64,000 bases of DNA, taken from NCBI GenBank assembly GCA_026874595.1, contig CM049322.1, forward strand, positions 49,021,340-49,085,339, given 5' to 3'. Positions 45,549-56,903 of this stretch are shown here, one piece after another; within the stretch, counting starts at the first letter, position 1; each line of letters begins with the position of its first letter. The stretch is from Sipunculus nudus. Lineage: Eukaryota > Annelida > Sipuncula > Golfingiida > Sipunculidae. The position numbers and the translations under genes are program-made. The notes beneath the pieces were generated by a model. The model made no database searches, had not been told where the DNA came from, and was given only the letters and a program-made list of their open reading frames with translations.

Positions 45549-46500
45549 CTAAATACTGGGTCTTTTAGCTTCTTTACATCTGAAGGATTTATGACAAAGT
45601 CCCCAACAGTTATAGCATTTGATAACAACAGGGCTGGGTGAGCTATGAGAAGCAACCATAAACTTCCCAGGTTGTTTCTGTCCGGTATTATCAAACTGAC
45701 GGAACCCATATGATCTATCGGGCGGTTTCCCTCCTCCCTTTACCGGCTGGGCAAGTTTGCTAACAGACACAAAGCTATACTTTCCATGTGCTTCTATACA
45801 GCTTTCTATAATTTCTGTCATGGATTCTATAGAAGTACATTTTATTTCCTTTAGATACAATGACAATTCCTTGCTACACGAGGTCATAAACTGTTCTCTA
45901 AGTGGCAAGTCTACAAGAGAATCATATGTGTGATGAATACCAGCCAATTTTACCCAGTTGATTAGGTAACCACTTAATCTCACGGCAAACTGCCAAGGAG
46001 ATTCGTATTTTTTGGTCAACATGTACGGAATTTTGTACGATAACCTTCTGGGGTTAACTGATACATCCTGAGGAGTGCTAATTTCAACCTCTCGTAATCT
46101 AACGCTTCATCAACGGGTAAACGAGTTTATACTTCCAAGGCTTTCCCATTTAGAAGGGCACTCAAACGGATAGCCCAATCTGATTTTGCCTATTTCTTTC
46201 CTTTAGCAAATCTCTCAAAACGCTCTAAATACGCATCTAAACTATCGCGGGTCGCTTAAAAAGCAGGCATTTTTAAGGATGAGATCCCTTGGTTACCTGC
46301 TTGACTACTCGGGGTAACTGAGGTATGCTCTGTCACTTGAGCTTGTAATTTTAGCATTTCATGCTCATGTGCTTGATCATGTTCTTTCATGTTTCTTTCA
46401 TGTTCGCGTGCACTTCCGTCCCGCTCAAACGCCCTATCTTCACGAGCCCTATCACTTACGCGTTCCTCCTCCAGCCGTATCATTTCTTTATCTACAAAAG
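45549..46500 (-). pseudogene. gag region of the Gmr1-like element
   Basis: The amino part (46483-46256) is a charged, coiled-coil-like stretch (EHERNMKEHDQAHEHEM). The middle (46255-46023) reads in broken frames as capsid-type text (SDWAIRLSALLNGKALEV). The frame 46022-45549 continues with YESPWQFAVRLSGYLINW and ends in a zinc knuckle, CYNCWGLCHKSFRC, which fits C-x2-C-x4-H-x4-C. This is the nucleocapsid end of gag. Frame breaks and internal stops make it a pseudogene. A ~175-base gap of unassigned sequence separates it from the protease frame. Confidence 0.8.
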
Positions 46501-46521
46501 CTTAAAGATGCTCCCCTGAAA

Positions 46522-46763
46522 TGCACAAAGAGATAAAACAGCTCATTTAAACGTCAAAAAATTTATTTACAATATATACAGAAAATAGATATTTGGATGG
46601 CTTATAGAGCGTCCATAAATCTTATATAGCTCATTCCCCAGCTCCAGTATGAACCCTCATAACATCTACCAGCGTAGAATGGACCAGTTCAGTTCTATAA
46701 TTAAATAAAAAAAATATTCATAGGTCCTATTAATGGGTCTATAGGATTTGCTATTTATTTGGC
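46522..46763 (-). repeat. 5' LTR
   Basis: Upstream LTR in minus-strand sense, similar to 41300-41527. It contains CTATATAAG (TATA-box-like, near 46631-46622) and AATAAA (46567-46562), in the order expected of an LTR, and ends CTTTGTGCA before the internal region. A primer-binding site is not obvious. Confidence 0.75.
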
Positions 46764-47464
46764 CTTAACTGGGTTAGCATACGTAATTCCGCTTTCATGA
46801 AATATCCCTTTATTTATAGGACATTTACCAATAGGAACAAATGGGCCATTTAATGATAGTTTTAGGCCCAAAAGTACAGCATAGCGTGTCATACGACTAA
46901 CAATAGGTATGAAGAATAATTATATCTCTAAATGATACTAAAAGAAGACAGCAATTTGGTAGGCCTACAGTATTTTCTTGACATTGTAAGAATTATACAG
47001 GCTACAGCAAATTTTATCAGTAGGAATAGAACTTAGGCTCACCGTGCACGAAAACAATATAGGTTGATGATTATGACTCCTCAGACAGGTAAGTAACACA
47101 GGGTTGCCCTTCGACCTCTGGACTTGTGGCAGTAGTGTCGGTTCACCAGCCAGTCACATGAGTCTACCGCATCACGTCTCCATGCCTCTACTTCAGACGA
47201 CTCGTCTTCTACACCATGTCTCCGGGCCCGACAAATCACAACATACACATGAGTACGTATGCGGCTGATATCAGCAACAAAAAATGTTCATTCAGCAATA
47301 AATCGAGAATATCAGCAGAAGCTGACAAAAGCCCTCAGCCAAAAGAACAGTGTTCAGCGGTGGAAACAGTAACAAGTACTAAATATCTGTTCTCACATGG
47401 ATGTATATCTGTACATTTCTCAGTTATAAATTTAAAAGGGAAAGGTATGTACCATTATTCATAA
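46764..47464. other. Noncoding stretch
   Basis: No gene recognised. Confidence 0.5.
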
Positions 47465-48190
47465 CAATCCACCAAATGCTTCCTGAAAAATAAGCTTCTA
47501 AGTTGTGTTCTATTATAAGCTCTGTGACCTTGAAAATATAGGTCAAGGTCACCTATCTTCGACCTTGACTGAGATTTTGTCGATATACATCTTCACCAAA
47601 GAAATAAAATTCCTATTTTGAATCCTTTTAGAGATATCCCGCTCACAAGGCCAAAGTTGAAAAATCCAAGAAAAATTCATTCAAAATCAGAAATTGTAGG
47701 TGGCGCCCTCAAACTTGTGAAGCAGTTACAGACTATCAGTCCCTATGATCAAGGTAAGTATTGTGAAAATCCATCCAATGGTTTCTGAGAAATAAGCTTC
47801 TAAATGTTTTTTCTATAATCAGCTCTAAAACGCAGAAAAATAAGTCAAGGTCACCCATCTTCGAACTTGACCGAGATTTTGTAAATATACATCTTCACCT
47901 AAAATACAATTCCTACGGTGAATCCTTTTAGAGATATCCCGCTCACAAGCCCAAAGTTGAAAAATCCGTTAAAATTCATTTAAAATCAGAAATTGTTGGT
48001 AGCGCCACCAAACTTGTGTAGCAGGTACAGACTATCAGTCCCAATAATCATAGTACGTATTGTGAAAATCCACCTAATCGCTCCTGAGAAATAAGCTTCT
48101 GAATGTTTTTTTTTTCTATAATCAGCTCTAAAACGCAGAAAAATAGGTCAAGGTCACCCATCTTCGAACTTACCGAGATTTTGTGAACAA
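47465..48190 (+). repeat. ~300-bp tandem repeat, about 2.4 units
   Basis: Landmark AATAAGCTTCT recurs at about 47489, 47790 and 48090. Each unit has TCAAGGTCACC, a GAGATATCCCGCTCACAAG block and a GGTGGCGCC or GGTAGCGCC core (47699, 47999). It shares that core with the arrays at 28.6, 57 and 63 kb. Confidence 0.8.
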
Positions 48191-48364
48191 ACTGGGCTAT
48201 GGCTGCCAGCAAACCCCAAGGATGTGACTTATAGTGAGCTAATCTTCTGTTTAAGAATTCAGAAGGATTCGCCTTGGGCATATCTATAGTTCAACCAGTT
48301 CATTGAAGCATTTTATATTTACATTTAATTAAATTATAGAATAGATTTTTTTCGTAGTTCAAAT

Positions 48365-48490
48365 CTTGTACTTAACCAGTACTTGATTTTTCAAGTACAT
48401 TTTGGGAAGTACAAATACAGTACAAGTACGCAGATATTTGTTCTTAAGTACAAGTAACAATTACATGTACTTACCTAAGCCTGTTACACA
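48365..48490. repeat. Cluster of GTACTT/AAGTAC words
   Basis: Same kind of cluster as 39690-39818; dense TACAAGTA/GTACTTG words. Confidence 0.5.
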
Positions 48491-51400
48491 TATATCTGTA
48501 CTTGGTAAGCCATATTAAAAACATTTTATTACATGCGTCTATTTTTGCATTTATTTCATATTTCTATTCAGAGTTTAAAATCAGCCAAGCTACATCATAT
48601 TCAAGGGGCGTTACTTTGACCCTTCAAATGGTTAATTATCTAATGTGGGCGAAGATGATGGCGATGATCATATTGATTGTCCTTAAGTTAATTCTAAAAG
48701 TACTTTTGATTATCCTAAGTCACATCTTCTGACACTTTTAATAGTCCTGCAGTCCTTGTGCGAGAACTTTAAGATGGCCTCCTACATCAACGTTTGCATC
48801 TATGTTAAGTCATTTTTGTTCTGCTGAGGAGCTAAGCTTCGACAAAGTGAACTTTTAGAAGATACCGTGATAAATCTAGCTCCCTGTTTATCGCATTTGA
48901 CTAAAGGACAGGCAAGTAATAACCATTCTAAAGTCGGTCAGACCTTTCAGCTATAAAGGTGGTGTTAAACATAATTTCCTTTGATATTTTATATTATCTG
49001 TAGGAAAAATCCTACATCAGCGAGTGTGCCTGTCTGCATGTCCATTATTTGCAGACAGTGATTCAAACTTGCACTTTTGGCAATGTAATGAAGAATTATA
49101 AAGCGAGTTAGATGTGTTGAAGCGAGTAACCGCCATGATTCTTTTCCTCAGGAAAACTGACTCTTGTTAAGGCATATGGCTAGGCTCAGCGGGGTCAGAA
49201 GAGCGGAAAGGTCTTTCACGCGGACTCGGATGAGTCTCACCTTGCGAAGCGATTCATGTTGGGAGTTCATGGGGATCATAAGAATTCTTGGGAAATATTA
49301 AGCCTTCTTTTCTCCCCTGAACCCAGGCCTCAACGTCGACCCAGTCAGCTTTCCCGTCATCTTGGACTTCCCCACTACCACCCTCCGTCCCCAACCCCCG
49401 GCCTCAATCACCCTACTTCATCCATTCACCGCCTCCTCCCCGAACGTCCATGTCCTTCCCCTCCACCTCTTTTCGGTACTCAACACCCGTAACTTCCACC
49501 TCAGTATTGTTCACTACCTTGGGTGTCCCATCATGGACAACTAATAGCTTGGGAAAATAATGAAAAAAAAAAACAAGTATAGTAACCGTCAAGGTTTCAT
49601 CTGTAAATAAATTTAGATATAGTAAAAAAATCCACTTGGTTCTAACTGGTTCTGACTGCATGGTTTATCAAAAACCTTATATGAAAACAAAGACTTGAGC
49701 ACAGCCATGTGGCAAATAGATGTAGTACTACAAGTCCTGGACAATACTAATGATTGATTTTTATGTTTTATTATATATATTTTTACTAAAGAAAGACATT
49801 TTATGTGTCGCCTAATGACACCTCTAAACCCTTGGTCTGTCTGGATGTGAACGAAATTTGAACATATTTTTGGGGGGTACGGTTTCAGGATTACACTCAG
49901 GAAACGATCCATTTTGGAGGTAACCTGGGTCACCATTTTTTTATCCAGAGGTGGTCTCTTGTGGCACGGTTTATTTTGTCCATGTTGAAACAAAGGGCAG
50001 TTTTTATGGTGCTAACCAGTTAATGGAGTTGCTGTATATTGTTGAAAGTGTTCTTGTGTTGTATGTCATTTGATTAGGTTCCTTGTCGAGGAACTTTTAG
50101 TCTCTGACCACTATCTCTTTTTCTGTCATGTTTGTACCTTAGCCATGATTTTGACGGTATTCTGACTGATGAGACACAAATCCAGATTGCTTGACCATTA
50201 AAGCTTCTTCTTGATAATACTTTGCTGTTGGCAATTTCAACCATCCTTATTAATTTATATAGATTATTAAAGAGATTTCAGTGTCTTGCTGTTGACACCT
50301 TATGCTTATTTTAAATACTATTTTTATTGACGTCAGTTAATTAGAAATATTGAAAACATGAAAAAGAAATGATACAACTGATATTGATCTGATGCATGGT
50401 CAAGTTTAACCATCTCTTTATGACATTCAGGTTAAAATTCATGACTAACACTCATCAATTTCTCATTTTATTCAGCTAGAAACATTGAATACTGAATAAG
50501 ATACATTGAATACAGATCGGACAGAAAGAAAACTTTCTTTATCATTCTTTTATTCTTTTTTTATTCAGTTCTGGTAATATTGTACTATGTTTCCATTCTC
50601 AGAAAAAAATTGTTTAAAAGACAAATCAACCAAGATACAAAGAATGAGTCAAAATATTTAAAAAAATATGGTGAAATATTAATTTATGGTGCCACATTCC
50701 TTCTTGCCATATTACTTCAGGGCCATATTACTTCAGGTTCCCTATTTATCTTCTGTTGCCACAATGCCTCCTGCTGCCACATTAGCCCCTCATAAAAAAA
50801 TTAAGATGGCTACTTTATTGCAATGGTTTAAAACCTGCCGGAGGGGGGGGGCCTTAGTCTTATTTTCAATTGTTTTCTTTTTTCCTGAATAAACGACTTT
50901 CATATGAATTTGTTTCCTATATAAGCTTTGGTGAAAGGTAAAAGGCAAAATTTACCCTTTGTTAAATCTAGGATTTGTAGCTGACTTTCTCGAACACTTG
51001 TGAATTATGTTCCAGCTGGACTAATTAAGTCCTCAAACTGCTCGAAAACAGTGCAGAAAAAAAGCTTGTTTTTATTAATGTTATCTTAGTATCACTCGAA
51101 GGAATTCCATCCATGCTTCATCATGTTGCAACGTTATCCCTCCTATCCCTCAACACTTTTGAAATTAGTTTTCAATAATTCTGCCATCCTTTTTATATTT
51201 CTTTATGATTTAAATTCCGACTTTTCTTGCAAAGAAATGGAGTTTTATGTGACAGTTGCGTTAAATTAGGCAATCACATCCCGATACCCAGTCGACCTTG
51301 ACCTTTAAGGAATCCTTGGCGTCGTGCCTTATATCAACCAATCAGACGGTAGATCGATATTCAATCCGTATCAGCGTAAACATGACCTATATATACAGAG

Positions 51401-52270
51401 CTCCCAATATCGCCACTTCCTCTCTTGCCTGCCTCTGGTCAGATCACTTCACATCGCCTTAATTTCGCTTTCCCCGCTTTTTTCTGCCATCTTCACCGTG
51501 ACGAATCAGTGTTGCTTTATCATCTTGCAACCTTATCCCTCCTACCCCGCAACACTTTTGAAATTAGTTTTCAATAATCCTGCCATCCTTTTTTTTTATT
51601 TCTTTATGATTTAAATGATATTTGGACATTGAACAAGAGTGACCCATGCAACGTATTAACCTGTCAGGATACTCTCTTTTAGATCAGTTTGATGTGATAT
51701 ATATTTCTGACATCGTTAGTATACAAATAGTTGGGTTGTACATTTTCATACCAATGAAATGTTTCCCAATATAATGTCAGTAATGAATAAATGTCATTTC
51801 ACAAGATAAGGCTTAAAAGCTGAGACATCATTGGTCACCGTCATATCAAGATTATTTTAACAGAGTACATCTTTTTAGCCTTTTCATTAAACTTTTTAGG
51901 CAGTCAGTGCCTACCAAATAAATCAGGCTTAAAATTAGAAACCTTATAGGTCCATATATGACAATTTGAAAAAAAACACAGATTGGTTGTTACAAGACAA
52001 GGGAAACAGTTATTCAGTTCTTTATTATGTGAAGCATACACCAGGTATGTGCCTATGTTCACAGATTTGACAAAATCGGCCGATTAATGCAAATATTCTT
52101 CAAAAGTCTATCCCTACTGGATGTGCCAGTTTTAGTCTGAGTTCGCACAGTTGTTACGTCCAAGAGGGTGACACAATGCTTTTCTCTTCGCCTGAAAATA
52201 TGTCAGGGAGAAGATCATATCAACAGTGGTGCTAACGATTTGCTAACCTTGACCTGTATTAGTGGTGTGT
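48491..52270. other. Long noncoding stretch with one direct repeat pair
   Basis: No gene recognised. A ~90-base segment (TTATCCCTCCTA through CTTTATGATTTAAAT) occurs at about 51130-51214 and again at 51530-51615. A C-rich proline frame at 49256-49492 matches nothing known. Confidence 0.5.
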
Positions 52271-52305
52271 TGAGCTGAGCACCGCAGCCTGCGGGCCACT
52301 TGTTT
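52271..52305 (-). repeat. Repeat head motif, reversed
   Basis: TGAGCTGAGCACCGCAGCCT then GCGGGCCACTTGTTT; the reverse complement of the head family (AACAAGTGGCCCGCAGG). Confidence 0.6.
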
Positions 52306-52426
52306 GAACCTTTTGTATGCTTTGCAAACACTAGCAAAAATAAAATGTTATTTTAAACAAAAAAACATACAGGATTCGCGGAACAGTGCATAAAGAGAAA
52401 CAAACTGTCCAAGGAGTCAAGAGCAA

Positions 52427-53200
52427 AGACATGGCAACCAACAACACGACGTGACATGCTTTTATTCCTTAGATAAGTATTCCTCTGCGGTTTAGTCGTA
52501 AAACCTTCAATCTCAGCGTACTGGGAAATGGACCCTCTGCTCCACACGCCTGTGAACTCCAGCACAATGACCAAGAACATATACCAGTTTCTTCTGAAAA
52601 TCTGGCACTTTGCAGATAACCAAGCCGCAGAACCTGGAGACTGACTAGCCAAGATACGGGAAATTCTGGCGAAGATTATACAAAATTTTCAAGATGCATA
52701 TATTCCGGACCGCGACATCTCTACTGATGAAACGATGGTGCTGTGGTGGGGTCGACTAGTGTTCAGGTAGTATATATAAGGTAAACGGCACCAGTATATG
52801 GTAAATTAAACCAGTTACGTGAAGACTCTGGCTATGTTTGGAATTCTAAGATTTGCTGTGGAGCGGGGGAAATGGCAGGAATGGGACATGCGGAGAATAT
52901 GGTATTAGGTTTTATGGAAAAGCTTGTGGGATTTGGGTACCGTCTCTTTACGTATAATTTTTACACCACGGTACGCTTAGCTTAGGGACTGCTTGAATTA
53001 GGGACTTTGTTATGCGGAACTGTCAGAAAGAATAGGAAGCGTTTGCCAGATGCAATAAAAAACAAAAGAAAATGAAAAGGGTGCGTGTTCATCGGAAAAA
53101 TGGGAGAGTTTTGGCCATGAAAGGAAAGGGTAAAAGGGACGTTATTATGACGACAACAATGCGTGGGCAAGGCACGCGGAACACAGGTAAAAGAAATAGT
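52427..53200 (+). pseudogene. piggyBac transposase remnant
   Basis: Plus-strand translation across several frames gives piggyBac-type (DDE_Tnp_1_7) landmarks in order. W-x-P-T-x-R and ISAYWEMDPLL with MTKNIYQFLLKIWHFADNQ (52427-52625) correspond to the amino part of the catalytic domain. DISTDETMVLWWGRLVFR (52713-52766) contains the first catalytic Asp. Then come GMGHAENMVLGFMEKLVGFG and LFTYNFYTT (52942-52970), where the usual T-D-N-F-Y-T has lost its Asp, and LLCGTVRKNRKRLP (53010-53050). At least three stops or shifts interrupt it (for example after VFR at 52767 and after VRLA at 52985). It is a dead copy without visible terminal repeats. Confidence 0.8.
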
Positions 53201-53689
53201 AAAGGTGAAAATGTTTCCAAGCCTATCTATATATCTATATACAGAGGTGTGTATGTATATAGTACCTGTGTATATTTATATATATAATATACATATAATA
53301 TATAAATATTATATATTAGCATTGCACGTGTACACCGACAATCCTGTTGGGCCCTCAGGACAATAGGACAAGTGCCAGTTATTCACTTGCTCTCCCCGAT
53401 ACGCAGCTTAATCTTGTAATCTTGCACAGCCTCCGTTTTTCAAACCATGCCGTTAGCTTCATTCTGTCCCTGTGGATCTGGTCTCATCCCGTGAAACTGT
53501 AGTGAATTGACAGTGGTGTTTGTCTTCATCGTTATATCGCTCTGGTCTTGTCTGAAGGCCGTATAGAGCACTAACACCTGAGGTTAACTTTCTTCTACAG
53601 CACTAGCTCCAGCACCAGGTACGTGGTCGAGCACCCTTGTTAACGCTCCCTGTCCAGAAAATCAACTTATAACAACAGAATGGACAAAG

Positions 53690-55720
53690 CTTACTTCGAC
53701 TATTCTCTGAAAAACATTCCTATCCCAGTGATCAATTCTACACCGAATCTCTGATGTTTAAAGTTGAAAGCCTACTCCGGAAAATCCGACGGCATTCCAT
53801 CAAGAAAACCCTGGCCAAATTTCAGCTAAAGAAAACCATGGTTTCAAAACGACATAGTCCCTCATAGCGAACACCTCAGGTCATTTGAAAGGGATATACA
53901 TGAAATGGTCTGGAACATAGAATTCCAACGCTCGCAAAATGCATTTCAGAGACAAAGGGTCAATGACATGAACACAGACTGTGTGATAAGCTCCTAGACC
54001 GGGCAGATAAAACCAATAACCTATACAGTATGCCGAAAGAATACTACACTAAACTCCTAACAGAAAACGTCAATAAGACATACAAAAAGCAGACCAAAAT
54101 ATCTGTAAAAATATCAATACAGAAGCCAAAATAATTGCAGTTTCTCTTAACCTAGCGGACTGGATCGAAGTTATGGCCGAGCGCAATGCTTACATAACTT
54201 TCAAAGACCACAAGGATTATTTTGAACAAAACCCCAAGTGCAGACTGATAGACCCAGCAAAAATCATAAGTAAAAAACACTCGAAAAAACTAAATAGCCA
54301 ACTGAGACTAAAACCCAAAAATAGCCAACTGAGACTGAAAACCATACTAAACCAGTGGTAAAACACTGCACAGGTAATCTCTTGGTTTAAGAAACTGAAG
54401 GTAAAACAAAATTCAAAGTTCATAAAGTTCGATATCTTTGATTTTTACCCCTAAATCATAGAAGATTTACTTATGAAAGCCCTCAAATTTGCCAAAACCA
54501 TTGTCTCCATCCCAGATGATGTTATCAAAATCGTCCTGCCCAGCAGGAATAGCTTACTGTTAACCAACGATAACATCTGGGTAAAAAAGATCAAACTGCT
54601 TTGATGTCACCATGGGTAGCTTTGATGGCGCTGAAGTATGCAAAATTGTTGGTCTATACCTCCTGAATATATATATTAAAAAAAGAATCCGGTGAAAATA
54701 CTCGAGACCTGTATTAAAATGACGGTTTGGGTTTGTTTTGCCAACGCATCGGCACTCTTAAGAAAATGATCAAACTCTTCTCCCATGTTGGGTTAAAAAT
54801 AACCATTGAACTAACCTGACATGTACAGAGTTCTTAGACATAACTCCTTTATATCCAAAAAGACCTTTCTTACCCTACAGAAAACCCAACATTGATCCGC
54901 TCTATATCCATGCACAATCCATCATCCTCTAACAATTATAAGACCAATACCAATGATGATCAGCAAACGTGTATCTGACACAACTTGCAATGAAGAGTTA
55001 TTCATGAAAGCCACATCCTAGTATGACAAAGCTTTAGCGAAAAGTGGATTCACAAAAAGCTTAAAATATGTAAAAGCTGTAGTGAAAAGCAAAAGAAACA
55101 TGAAAAGGAAAATAATATGGTTCAATCCCCCTTACAGTCGCCATGTAAAAACCAGCATTGGCAGACAATTCATTAAGCTAGTTGAAAAACATTTCCCAAA
55201 GCATCACAGGTACCAAAAGCTATTCAACGAGAACAATTTGAAAATTAGCTATAACTGTTTACCTGATATGTTTAACCTGATCTGCATTCATAATAGTTAA
55301 ATCCTAAATACCAACAAAGCTGCAAATGTACCTCTTAATCAATGTAACTGCAAGAACAAAGATGAATCCCTATGAATGGTCAGTGCCAGTCGAGATGTAT
55401 TGTCCATAACAGTTAGATAAACGACGAGAAATACTACATATGATGTTCTGAAGGAGATTTTAAGACCAGATACAATAACCACAAACAATCCTTTCGTAAC
55501 AGATCCCACGCAAAAAAAAACACTGAGCTGTCCAAATACATCTGGACCCTAACAGACATGAATACCAATTACAAGCTTTCCTGGAAAATCTAGGCCAGGG
55601 CACCCTTACTTCTATGGGACTAAAAAGTGTGATCTCTGAAAAGCAACTTATAGCAACTGCCTCCCCTGTATCATTGTTGAACGCGTCTCTTATATTTTGC
55701 TGTGGAAACTTTCATGCAGA
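53690..55720 (+). pseudogene. Penelope-like retroelement RT remnant
   Basis: Plus-strand text in shifting frames. AYITFKDHKDYFEQNPKCRL then IDPAKIISKK (54188-54280) is the RT amino motif. Around 54418-54450 KFDIFDFYP resembles the first catalytic motif (F-D-x-x-D-F-Y-P), altered. [15 protein letters not shown] (54603-54647) is a characteristic block. RKIIWFNPPYSRHVKTSIG (55103-55160) and LKISYNCLPDMF (55240-55275) lie behind the RT core. Near 55525-55595 TELSKYIWTLTDMNT-like text resembles the GIY-YIG endonuclease region. Taken together this fits an RT of the Penelope-like group with a GIY-YIG module, as I remember such proteins. Stops are numerous; a ~36-base internal duplication (CCAACTGAGACTAAA) lies at 54297-54350. 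Confidence 0.6.
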
Positions 55721-56100
55721 TATGATGCAAAATTAGATATAGGATTAACGATGTATATGCAAGCTACACTGGGACTAGAGACGATACAGATAAAGGCTTA
55801 ATACAAGTAGAAACATGCTGAAAAAATTCTGAAATGTCACCACCAAATATACATTTTGATGCCAATGATCAAAGGGGGCTCTGTCTTAAAGAGGTATATG
55901 CCCCTAAACTAATCCTTCAGTTTGATAAAGGCAAGGTTGCCTTTATCACCAAATTCAAACTTCCCTAAGATAATATGATGCTACCCAGATGACAGAAGTA
56001 CATTTTGCCTTGTCTGAAGTTGTCTCTGGAAGAAGATAATATAAACAGTGACTCCTACCAAACTTGGCAACTATGACTGGTATTTGTGCCAAGGTCTTCA

Positions 56101-56140
56101 GTGGTCAGCGAGCATCATGACTTGTGGGCCACTTATTTGT
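56101..56140 (-). repeat. Repeat head motif, reversed
   Basis: Reverse complement reads AAATAAGTGGCCCACAAGTC; a head of the same family as 52271-52305. Confidence 0.55.
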
Positions 56141-56399
56141 AAGTGTTGTACACTTAATCATATTTGTTTTGAAAAAATGTTGTAATTTTAAAGAAGTTTT
56201 TACCATGTTATTTGTTATTTTTTTTTGCAGTGCTCCTTTTTTCCTTCTGAAACAAAATTTTCCAGGTACTTTTCTTTTGTGCCAAAACAACAAACGCCAC
56301 AGTGAAGTTTGTTTGAAGAAATCTCCTTTTAACCTGTTGGAAAAAATTTAATAGAAATTGCATTTGGCATCTTCATACATGGTGACTGGTGCCTAACTG

Positions 56400-56700
56400 A
56401 CTGGTGGCACAAACAAAAATTGTTTTCACATGGTTTCCATCCATGTGTCTGTTCTCATTGATTTGCTGTCATCAGCCAGAAATAATGCTTGCCCTTGGAT
56501 ACCTTTTTCTTGTACCCAAGACTGGTGGCACCACATACAACCTGTTTTGTGTGACATCTATGGGTTTCCTTTCTGATTGAATAACAGGTGTGGCTTGATG
56601 TATCACCTTGTAATTTTTCATCTTCTTATTTATTGGATAACTTTCTCATAGATAGAATTGGTGGTGCCACCTGCTGAAGCATTATGCTGCTTACAAAACT
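56400..56700. repeat. Short array with GGTGGCACCAC cores
   Basis: Cores at about 56404, 56524 and 56659, spaced 120-135 bases, in AT-rich DNA; same core as other arrays in the window. Confidence 0.55.
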
Positions 56701-56903
56701 GCTGAATTTTATTATTAGTTAAATGTTTTATCATCAATAATAAAAGAGACATTTTTGAAAATATCATAGCATTATCTAAAAAGCTATTGAGAAATCATTT
56801 TAGAATATTTGTCTGGCAGCAACACTGATTTAACAACAAAGTGATGTTTCGCAGCACTTACCCTTGATGAGGGTCAATGTTCATCACTCCCTGTATATTT
56901 CAG

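Larger units (their letters stand above)
41300..46763 (-). mobile_element. Gmr1-like LTR retrotransposon, full-length but broken
   Basis: About 5.46 kb between two direct repeats of 228 and 242 bp. All recognised domains are on the minus strand in the order gag, protease, integrase, reverse transcriptase, RNase H. The domains are of Ty3/gypsy type, but in ordinary gypsy elements integrase follows RNase H. The order seen here is that of Gmr1-type elements (known first from fish and other deuterostomes). The reading frames are interrupted by many shifts and stops, and several catalytic residues are changed, so it is inactive. No clear target-site duplication was found at the edges. Domain entries follow. 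Confidence 0.85.
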
